A DNA stretch of 7,663 nt from an uncultured Clostridia bacterium (GTDB lineage Bacteria > Bacillota > Clostridia > Oscillospirales > Oscillospiraceae). A model generated the notes under the pieces. The model searched no databases. It was not told where the DNA came from and worked only from the letters and a program-made list of their open reading frames with translations. The stretch spans positions 1-7,663 of the forward strand of contig CAMEIK010000051.1 in NCBI GenBank assembly GCA_945918315.1. Reading direction: 5' to 3'. The translations under genes and the position numbers were made by a program. Numbering within the stretch: the first letter of the stretch is position 1; each line of letters starts with the position of its first letter. This document shows, in pieces, positions 1 to 5,304 of this stretch.

Positions 1-15
1 CGCCAAATTCCAATC
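1..15. repeat. Copy of dispersed intergenic motif (inverted partner of 1219-1233)
   Basis: CGCCAAATTCCAATC is the exact reverse complement of bases 1219-1233 (GATTGGAATTTGGCG), so the binding-protein gene is flanked by a 15-bp perfect inverted repeat. The 9-bp core AATTCCAAT/ATTGGAATT recurs in every other non-coding gap of the window (1220-1228, 1342-1350, 5240-5248, 7615-7623, and with one mismatch at 5190-5198). The left side of the element may be cut by the window edge. Bases 16-93 show no convincing promoter. Confidence 0.6.
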
Positions 16-108
16 CGCACACTTGCCGCGGAAAGCGGAAACCCACATCATTCGTTACAGGAAAGACCATGGATATCCGGAAAAACAAATCATGAAGGAG
101 AGAAAATC

Positions 109-1176
109 ATGAACATCAAAAAAATCATTGCTGTGCTGCTGGCTCTGACCATGCTGCTGGCCCTTGCCGCCTGCGGCGCCAAGTCCGAGGGAAAGCCCTC
201 CGGCGAGGCTCAGAAGACCAAGATCGGTATCGTACTGGGCACCGGCGGCCTGGGCGACAAGAACTTCAACGACATGGCCTATGACGGCATGACCAGAGCC
301 GAGGCGGACTTCGGCATCACCTTCGACTATCTGGAGCCCACCAGCGTCAGCGACTATGTTCCCAACCTGCGCAGCCTCTGCGAGACCAAGGAATACGCTC
401 TGGTCATCGGTATGGGCACCGACATGAGCGACGCCATCACCGAGGTTGCCGAGGACTTCCCCGATCAGAAGTTCTCTCACGTGGACTCTTTCCTGAACCT
501 GACCAACGTCAGCGCTGTCAGCACGAAGTGGCAGGAGCAGACCTTCCTGGCCGGCGTGGTCGCCGGTCTGGCTACCCGCAGCGACATGCCCTTTGCCAAT
601 GAAGACAACGTGATTGGTGTCATCGTTGGACAGGAAAACCCCTCTCTGCGGAAGGGCATCATCGGCTATACCGCCGGCGCCCGGTATGTGAACCCCGATG
701 TGCAGGTCCTGGAAGGCAATGTGGACAGCTTCAATGACCCCGGTAAGGGCAAGGAAATGGCACTGAGCATGTACAACCAGGGCGCTGACTTCATTCAGGC
801 CATCGCCGGCGCTTCCGGCATGGGCATTTACAATGCTTCCAACGAGGTTGGCCGTTACAGCTTCGGCGTGGGCGCCAATGTCAACTACATCCAGCCCGAC
901 AACATCGTGGGTACATCTGCCCGTACCGTGGACAAGATGGTCTATAACGAGATCAAGGCCGTGCTGGAAGGCACCTGGGAGCCCGGCAATCACATCTCCG
1001 GCATGAAGGAAGGCGCCGTGGGCTATGACGCTTCCCAGTCCAACGTGGTTCTGCCCGAGGACATTCAGACCGCTCTGGCCGAGATTGAGAAGATGATCGT
1101 GGACGGCACCCTGGTTCCCCCCGAGACCCAGGAAGAGCTGGACAGCTGGGTGGCTGCCAACCAGTACAGCAAGTAA
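109..1176 (+). CDS. BMP/PnrA-family ABC transporter solute-binding lipoprotein
   Basis: This 355-residue protein is the extracellular, membrane-anchored substrate receptor of a BMP-type ABC importer. Residues 1-21 are a lipoprotein signal peptide (MNIKK, then a hydrophobic core) ending in the lipobox L19-A-A-C22, so Cys22 should be lipidated after cleavage. Family marks include GDKNFND (49-55), the M106-S-D-A segment, the FLAGVVAGLA segment, YVNPDVQV, V205-D-S-F-N-D-P-G-K-G-K215, QGADFI, and KEGAVGY near the C-terminus. The start is set by GAAGGAG at 94-100, 8 bases upstream of ATG. Known relatives bind purine nucleosides (PnrA, B. subtilis NupN/YufN, L. lactis BmpA). The usual GVDxDQ motif is instead G253-V-G-A-N-V-N259, and the Lys expected in the following TSxxKRVD-like stretch is absent (T269-S-A-R-T-V-D275), so ligand preference is uncertain. 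Ten of its 11 Phe codons are TTC, unlike the ATPase gene downstream, which suggests high expression. The role is confident; the substrate is not. Confidence 0.96.
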   Translation: MNIKKIIAVLLALTMLLALAACGAKSEGKPSGEAQKTKIGIVLGTGGLGDKNFNDMAYDGMTRAEADFGITFDYLEPTSVSDYVPNLRSLCETKEYALVIGMGTDMSDAITEVAEDFPDQKFSHVDSFLNLTNVSAVSTKWQEQTFLAGVVAGLATRSDMPFANEDNVIGVIVGQENPSLRKGIIGYTAGARYVNPDVQVLEGNVDSFNDPGKGKEMALSMYNQGADFIQAIAGASGMGIYNASNEVGRYSFGVGANVNYIQPDNIVGTSARTVDKMVYNEIKAVLEGTWEPGNHISGMKEGAVGYDASQSNVVLPEDIQTALAEIEKMIVDGTLVPPETQEELDSWVAANQYSK

Positions 1177-1215
1177 AAACATCTTCAGGCTGTCGGGACT
1201 TGATGCGGCAAACGG

Positions 1216-1353
1216 AAAGATTGGAATTTGGCGGGCTGACCGTAAAGGCTTCGTAGGGGACGGGTTTCCCGTCCCACCCCATACGAGTTTCCGGATTTAA
1301 GCGGGACGGGAAACCCGTCCTCAACGGTATTATATATGGGGAATTCCAATTTT
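1216..1353. repeat. Composite intergenic palindromic element with ATTGGAATT ends
   Basis: The element is bounded by ATTGGAATT at 1220-1228 and its reverse complement AATTCCAAT at 1342-1350. Inside are two palindromes in opposite orientation. GGGACGGG-TTT-CCCGTCCC (1257-1275) has 8-bp perfect arms. GGACGGG-AAA-CCCGTCC (1304-1320) is the reverse complement of the first apart from its outermost bases. No transposase or credible reading frame is present. This resembles REP/MITE-like intergenic repeats rather than a gene. No T-run follows the palindromes, so they are not classical terminators, but they could form strong hairpins at the 3' end of the binding-protein mRNA and shield it from 3' exonucleases. 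That role is inference. Confidence 0.6.
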
Positions 1354-1407
1354 TCCACGGCTGTTGTATGCCGATAACCTGAAAACAACCTTTCTCATAG
1401 CGATTTT

Positions 1408-1444
1408 ACAGCCCCTGCCGGCAGACGTCTGCGGCAGGGGCTGT
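1408..1444 (+). other. Near-perfect 37-base hairpin in the spacer between binding protein and ATPase genes
   Basis: Bases 1408-1419 (ACAGCCCCTGCC) pair perfectly with 1433-1444 (GGCAGGGGCTGT). A single bulged G1420 leads into an inner GCAG/CTGC stem closed by an ACGT loop (1421-1432). Sixteen base pairs in 37 bases is far beyond background. It is not a normal intrinsic terminator on either strand because no T-tract follows (GGAAAG on the + strand, TAAAATCG on the - strand). It may act as an mRNA processing or stability element, a protein-binding palindrome, or a repeat remnant. Confidence 0.6.
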
Positions 1445-1455
1445 GGAAAGTATAT

Positions 1456-1618
1456 GGGCAACACCGCACAAATGCGTCTGCGGCCGGATGGCGGGTCTTT
1501 TTCCCATCCCCGCGGTTTGGAAAACAGGAAATACACCAGGCATTCCTCTGTTTTCCAAACCTTCGGCTGAGGAAAAATCCCTCGCCGCCGGCGCGTGCCG
1601 AACTGTGCGGTGCGGCCC
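1456..1618 (+). other. Candidate structured 5' leader of the ATPase-permease genes
   Basis: GGGC (1456-1459) can pair with GCCC (1615-1618). After a 2x2 internal loop, CACCGCACA (1462-1470) pairs with TGTGCGGTG (1604-1612), giving a 13-bp long-range stem. It encloses a GGATGG/CCATCC hairpin (1486-1491 with 1504-1509) and the strong hairpin at 1514-1561. The enclosed layout looks like a multi-branched RNA domain ending about 31 bases before the ATPase start. CACCGCACA overlaps a competing local hairpin, CGCA-CAAA-TGCG (1465-1476), so two states are conceivable. I do not recognise a known riboswitch class. The pairing was found by eye; covariation has not been tested. Confidence 0.35.
1514..1561 (+). 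other. 48-base hairpin with 14-bp perfect arms
   Basis: GGTTTGGAAAACAG (1514-1527) is exactly complementary to CTGTTTTCCAAACC (1548-1561), with a 20-base loop between them. The stem can extend outward through CCG (1510-1512) with CGG (1564-1566) across a small internal loop. No T-tract follows on either strand, so it is not an intrinsic terminator. It sits about 90 bases before the ATPase start codon and would be a dominant feature of any transcript running into that gene. Confidence 0.6.
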
Positions 1619-1634
1619 TGAGGTTATCTTGAAA

Positions 1635-1641
1635 AGGGAGG
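1635..1641 (+). promoter_or_regulatory. Ribosome binding site that fixes the TTG start of the ATPase
   Basis: AGGGAGG lies 8 bases before TTG1650. No ATG or GTG stands at that spacing. The next in-frame ATG (1665) is 23 bases away and would remove the residues L-E-A-V-Q just before the conserved start of the first ATPase domain. The frame stays open upstream as far as 1443, but that stretch is the hairpin-rich spacer and codes for nothing recognisable. Confidence 0.75.
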
Positions 1642-1649
1642 CATCATTT

Positions 1650-3164
1650 TTGGAAGCAGTTCAGATGCGCAGTATCACCAAATGGTTCGGAAGCCTCTGT
1701 GCCCTTGACCATGTGGACTTTTCCGTCCGGGAGGGAGAAATCCATTCCCTGCTGGGGGAAAACGGTGCCGGCAAATCTACGCTTATGAATGTCCTGTACG
1801 GAATGCTCCCATGCGACGAAGGAGAGGTCCTGATCCACGGCAAGCCCGCCCAGATCCGGCACCCATCCCAGGCCATCGAACTGGGTATCGGCATGGTACA
1901 CCAGCATTTTATGCTGACCCCCGTTATGACAGTTACGGAGAATGTGATCGTCGGTGGGGAGCCGGTTAACGGCCCGTTTGTGGACTACCGGTCCGCTGTC
2001 CGTCAGGTGCAGGAGATGATTGACAGATATCACTTTGGTATCGACGCCAACACGAAGGTGCAGAATCTGTCTGTGGGTGAGCAGCAGCGGGTTGAGATTC
2101 TGAAAGCCCTGTATCGCGGCGCCAATATCCTGATTCTGGACGAGCCTACGGCGGTTCTGACCCCGCAGGAGGTACAGGAGCTGTTTGCTGTTCTGCGGGA
2201 TTTGAAGGCGGCGGGAAAAAGCATCATTATCATCACCCACAAGCTGAAGGAGACTGCCGCCATCGCGGACCGTGTCTCGGTTCTGCGCTCCGGCAAAATG
2301 ATTGATTCCGGCCTGGAGGCGTCCCGGTGCAGTGTCAATGACCTGGCGCTGATGATGGTGGGCCGGAAGGTGGACCTGACCTTTACCCGCCGCAGCCAGT
2401 GCGTGGGCCAGGTGGCCTTTGAGGTTCAGAATCTGAATCTCGCGGTTAAGGGTGTTCCCGTCCTGAAAAATCTGTCCCTGAAGGTCCGCAAGGGCCAGAT
2501 TCTGGGCATTGCCGGTATTGAGGGCAACGGCCAGACGGAGCTTATTGAGGTGCTCACCGGACTTCGCAGGCCGGATTCCGCGGTGATTCTGAAGGACGGA
2601 AAGCCCTTCTCCGGCAACGCCTCGGATTTCCTCACTGCCGGGGTGGGACATATTCCGGAGGACCGCCTTTCCAGGGGGCTGGTGACGCCCATGAGTATTG
2701 AGGACAATGTGATCCTGGGCTACCACCGGCGGCCCCGGTTTGCCGGGAAAGGCATTCGGCGCTCCGCCGATATCCGGGCCTTTGCCGATGAAAAGCTGGC
2801 GGAGTTCCAGATCAAGGCCGAGACGGTGCAGACCCCCTGCAGCGCCCTTTCCGGCGGAAACCAGCAGAAGGTGATTGTGGCCCGGGTGTTCAGCGAGGAC
2901 CCGGATATTCTCATTGCCGCCCAGCCCACCCGGGGCGTGGATGTGGGCGCCCAGGAGTTTATTCACAACCGGCTGCTGGACCTGCGGGATGAAGGAAAGG
3001 CGATCGTGCTGATTTCCGCGGATCTGGATGAGGTGCGGCGGCTGAGCGACCGTGTGGCCGTGATCTACGACGGCAGGATTGTGGCGGAGAACGACCACGA
3101 TGTCTGGGACGAAATGGAACTGGGCCTTCTGATGACCGGAGGAAAGGGAGGTGTCACCGCATGA
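1650..3164 (+). CDS. BMP-type importer ATPase with two ABC domains
   Basis: This 504-residue cytoplasmic ATPase powers the importer and carries two fused ABC domains, as in B. subtilis NupO/YufO and the sugar ATPases RbsA/MglA. Domain 1 (about 1-230) is complete: Walker A G36-E-N-G-A-G-K-S-T44, Q-loop around Q85 (MVHQHF), signature L140-S-V-G-E-Q-Q146, Walker B ILILD164 with catalytic E165, and switch H197. Domain 2 (about 250-500) has a degenerate Walker A, G289-I-E-G-N-G-Q-T-E297, without the usual Lys-Ser/Thr, but keeps the signature L400-S-G-G-N-Q-Q406. Its Walker B region reads IAAQPTRG, with Gln425 where the catalytic Glu would be. One functional and one degenerate site is usual for this family, so the protein is expected to work. 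TTG is the chosen start because of the AGGGAGG site and family length. Its last codons overlap the permease start (ATGA), implying translational coupling. Phe codons are 10 TTT to 5 TTC, the opposite bias to the binding-protein gene. Confidence 0.95.
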   Translation: MEAVQMRSITKWFGSLCALDHVDFSVREGEIHSLLGENGAGKSTLMNVLYGMLPCDEGEVLIHGKPAQIRHPSQAIELGIGMVHQHFMLTPVMTVTENVIVGGEPVNGPFVDYRSAVRQVQEMIDRYHFGIDANTKVQNLSVGEQQRVEILKALYRGANILILDEPTAVLTPQEVQELFAVLRDLKAAGKSIIIITHKLKETAAIADRVSVLRSGKMIDSGLEASRCSVNDLALMMVGRKVDLTFTRRSQCVGQVAFEVQNLNLAVKGVPVLKNLSLKVRKGQILGIAGIEGNGQTELIEVLTGLRRPDSAVILKDGKPFSGNASDFLTAGVGHIPEDRLSRGLVTPMSIEDNVILGYHRRPRFAGKGIRRSADIRAFADEKLAEFQIKAETVQTPCSALSGGNQQKVIVARVFSEDPDILIAAQPTRGVDVGAQEFIHNRLLDLRDEGKAIVLISADLDEVRRLSDRVAVIYDGRIVAENDHDVWDEMELGLLMTGGKGGVTA

Positions 3165-4246
3165 AAAAGAACCTTGCCATTTCCAGGGCGGCGTTGAAAA
3201 ACAGCAGCCTGGTGATTTCCGCGGCTGCCATGGTGATTTCCATGCTGATCAGCGCCCTGATTATGGCCATCTGCGGCTACAACCCCTTCGAAGCCTATTC
3301 CGCCATCCTGACGGGAGCCTTCGGCAGTCTGCGGGGCATCGCCCAGACTCTGGCCCAGGCCACGCCCCTGATTTTTACCGGCCTTGCCTTTGCCTTCGCG
3401 AAGAAAGCGTCTCTTATCAATCTGGGCGTTGAGGGCCAGATGTACATGGGCGCCCTGGGTGCCGCTCTGGTGGGCATCACCGATCTGGGGCTCCCGGCAA
3501 TTGTACATGTGCCCCTGGCGGTGCTGGCAGGCTTCCTGTTCGGCGCGGCATACGCCGCCATCATCGGCGGGCTGAAGGTGAAGTTCGGCTCCAATGAAGT
3601 GGTGGCGGGCGTGATGCTCAACTCCATTGCCGGTTACTTTATCAACTATCTGCTCAACGGTGTTCTGCTGGCGGAGGGAAGCAGCGTGGCTCAGACGGAG
3701 CGGGTTTGTCAGACCGCCCGGCTGCCCCGGATTTTCTCCAGCTACCAGGTCACCATCGCCGTGTTCCTGGCGGTTGTCGTCTGTATTGCGGTCCGCTGGT
3801 TTATCAGCCATACCGTCCTGGGCTACGAGATCCGCAGTGTGGGCATGAATAAAAAAGCCGCCGAGACGGCGGGTATCCATATCAGCAAGGCCCTGATCGT
3901 TGCCATGTGTGTCTCCGGCGGTATTGCCGGTCTGGCCGGCGCCAACCAGGTCCTGGGTGTGGACCGCCGGCTGATCAGTGATTTCTCTCCCGGCTATGGC
4001 TTCAACGGCATTTCCGTATCTGCCCTGGCGGCGGATAACCCCCTGGGCGTCATTCTGGCGGGCCTGATCTTTGGCATCCTCCGGGCCGGTGCCCTGGAGC
4101 TGAACCGCAGCACCGGTATTCCCGTGGAATTTGTGGATGTTATTCAGGCAATGGTGGTTATTTTCGTATCCGCCCCCCTGATGATCCGGCATATGGGAAA
4201 GCTGACACGAATCTTTAGGAAAAAGCCGGCAGGGAAGGAGGTCTGA
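3161..4246 (+). CDS. BMP-type ABC transporter permease, first subunit
   Basis: This 361-residue integral membrane protein belongs to the branched-chain/ribose-type permease superfamily (BPD_transp_2) and corresponds to NupP/YufP in B. subtilis. It would form half of the membrane channel. About eight or nine hydrophobic segments are visible, the first at roughly residues 17-38 and the last at about 325-340. Family marks are the loop NLGVEGQM (87-94), N145-E-V-V followed by GVMLNSIAGYFINYLL, and the cytoplasmic ATPase-coupling segment around RSVGMNKKAAETAGI (G228-M-N230). The start ATG overlaps the ATPase stop by 4 bases, and AGGGAGG at 3145-3151 lies 9 bases upstream. A basic tail (RIFRKKPAGKEV) follows the last hydrophobic segment, as expected for a cytoplasmic end. 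No defects are seen. Substrate specificity cannot be read from the permease alone. Confidence 0.95.
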   Translation: MKKNLAISRAALKNSSLVISAAAMVISMLISALIMAICGYNPFEAYSAILTGAFGSLRGIAQTLAQATPLIFTGLAFAFAKKASLINLGVEGQMYMGALGAALVGITDLGLPAIVHVPLAVLAGFLFGAAYAAIIGGLKVKFGSNEVVAGVMLNSIAGYFINYLLNGVLLAEGSSVAQTERVCQTARLPRIFSSYQVTIAVFLAVVVCIAVRWFISHTVLGYEIRSVGMNKKAAETAGIHISKALIVAMCVSGGIAGLAGANQVLGVDRRLISDFSPGYGFNGISVSALAADNPLGVILAGLIFGILRAGALELNRSTGIPVEFVDVIQAMVVIFVSAPLMIRHMGKLTRIFRKKPAGKEV

Positions 4247-4250
4247 TGTC

Positions 4251-5150
4251 ATGAGCGTGCTGATTACGTATTTGATTCCCATTCTGGGGTCCACCGTTTA
4301 CACGGCAACGCCCCTGATTTTCGCCTCCGTGGGCGGTGCCTATTCCGTCCGGGGCGGCGTAATGGCCCTGGGCCTGGAAAGTATGATGATGTGCGGCGCG
4401 TTCTGCGGTGTGGTGGGCTCCTATTACACCGGAAGCGTGGCCATTGGCTTTCTCAGCGGCATCCTCGGCGGTATGCTGATTGCTTTGCTCCATGCCATCC
4501 TTTGCGTGAATTTCCGGGTCAATCAGGTCATCAGCGGTGTGGGCCTGAATCTTCTGGCCACGGCCATGACCACCCTGCTGATGCAGGTGATCTGGGGGAA
4601 CAAAGGCACCTCCGAGATGGTGGCCTCCGTTGAGGGCACCCTGGGGGGACCCATTCCCATTCTGAATGCCCAGTCCTTTAATTTCTTTGTCATGGTGGCA
4701 GTGGTTGCCCTGGGCTGGGTGCTTCTGTTTAAGACCCGGTACGGCCTGCGGCTGCGGATGGTGGGCGAAAATCCCAAGGCAGCCAGCGCGGTGGGCCTGA
4801 AGGTCCATGCCCTGAAGTATTCCGGCGTGCTGATCTGCGGCGCTCTGGCGGGTTACGGAGGTGCCTTTTTGTCATTGGACCAGCTGAATATGTTTGTCCG
4901 GGGCATGACGGCGGGCCGGGGATATATCGCCGTGGCCATTACGATTCTTGGCAGATACAACCCTGTGAACATTGTTCTGTCCGCCCTGCTCTTTGGCTTC
5001 TGTGACGCGGTTCAGATTTATCTGCAGGGACAGGGCATCCCGGCGCAGCTGATCCAGATGCTTCCCTACGCCGCGACCCTGATCGTTCTGGCGGTAGGCG
5101 TCAGACGGATTCAGCCCCCTGCCGGTGTGGGGCAGCACGAGAGCGATTAA
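4251..5150 (+). CDS. BMP-type ABC transporter permease, second subunit
   Basis: This 299-residue membrane protein is the partner permease (NupQ/YufQ-like), with about eight hydrophobic segments and the same superfamily fold. Family marks are LGLESMMMCGAF near residues 40-51, F-R-V-N91-Q-V-I-S-G-V-G-L-N, and the coupling loop RLRMVGENPKAASAVG (V171-G-E-N174). These are followed by the typical ALAGYGGAFLSL and GMTAGRGYIAVAI segments. The usual E-G-x-M of the first loop reads E43-S44-M45 here; permease 1 keeps E-G-Q-M. AAGGAGG at 4235-4241 lies 9 bases before ATG, inside the end of the preceding gene, and only 4 bases separate the two frames, so the pair is surely co-transcribed. The gene ends in TAA with no terminator hairpin plus T-run after it. 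Confidence 0.95.
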   Translation: MSVLITYLIPILGSTVYTATPLIFASVGGAYSVRGGVMALGLESMMMCGAFCGVVGSYYTGSVAIGFLSGILGGMLIALLHAILCVNFRVNQVISGVGLNLLATAMTTLLMQVIWGNKGTSEMVASVEGTLGGPIPILNAQSFNFFVMVAVVALGWVLLFKTRYGLRLRMVGENPKAASAVGLKVHALKYSGVLICGALAGYGGAFLSLDQLNMFVRGMTAGRGYIAVAITILGRYNPVNIVLSALLFGFCDAVQIYLQGQGIPAQLIQMLPYAATLIVLAVGVRRIQPPAGVGQHESD

Positions 5151-5171
5151 GAGAGTTGAGGTTATCGGCGT

Positions 5172-5250
5172 TCGTGCGAGAATCGTGAAATCGGAATTAG
5201 CCCCCAGGGCGCACGACCTGGCCGCCCGCCCTTCGGGCGAATTCCAATCT
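5172..5250. repeat. Intergenic palindromic repeat stretch between permease and metallohydrolase genes
   Basis: This stretch fills most of the 154-base gap 5151-5304. It contains ATCGGAATT (5190-5198, one mismatch to the window's recurrent motif) and AATTCCAAT (5240-5248), which again form inverted ends. Possible stems are TCGTGCG/CGCACGA (5172-5178 with 5210-5216), CCAGG/CCTGG (5204-5208 with 5217-5221), and CGCCC-TTC-GGGCG (5227-5239). No T-tract follows, so it does not look like a terminator, and transcripts from the transporter may read through. No confident promoter is visible in 5151-5304. Confidence 0.5.
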
Positions 5251-5304
5251 GTCAGTGTGCTTACGAACGAAAACTGATTTTGAAATAGGATAGGAGGATT
5301 ATTC

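Noticed and set aside
69..95. Eight-codon leader peptide (MDIRKNKS) upstream of the binding-protein gene
   Set aside because: An AGGAAAG-like site precedes it at 59-65, but it is too short to separate from chance and no attenuator structure is associated with it.
1..108. Promoter or purine riboswitch upstream of the binding-protein gene
   Set aside because: No convincing -35/-10 pair is seen, and nothing resembles the purine aptamer core; the region is also cut at the window edge.
55..1182. 375-codon - strand frame opposite the binding-protein gene
   Set aside because: It is antisense to a gene with a clear lipoprotein signal and family motifs; its translation is repetitive G/A/V/H/L and looks like a codon-bias shadow.
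1408..1561. Intrinsic terminators in the spacer
   Set aside because: Both strong hairpins lack a T-tract on either strand, so they do not meet the usual criterion.
1364..1570. 68-codon + strand frame in the spacer
   Set aside because: It spans both large hairpins and its translation looks like nothing known; no convincing ribosome site precedes it.
1443..1649. In-frame upstream extension of the ATPase from an ATG at 1443
   Set aside because: The extension runs through the hairpin-rich spacer, resembles no ATPase N-terminus and has no ribosome site. TTG1650 behind AGGGAGG gives the usual family length.
1644..4294. Long - strand frames (484 and 409 codons) opposite the ATPase and first permease
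   Set aside because: Both are mirror frames of strongly supported + strand genes, with low-complexity His/Gln/Gly-rich translations and no family features.
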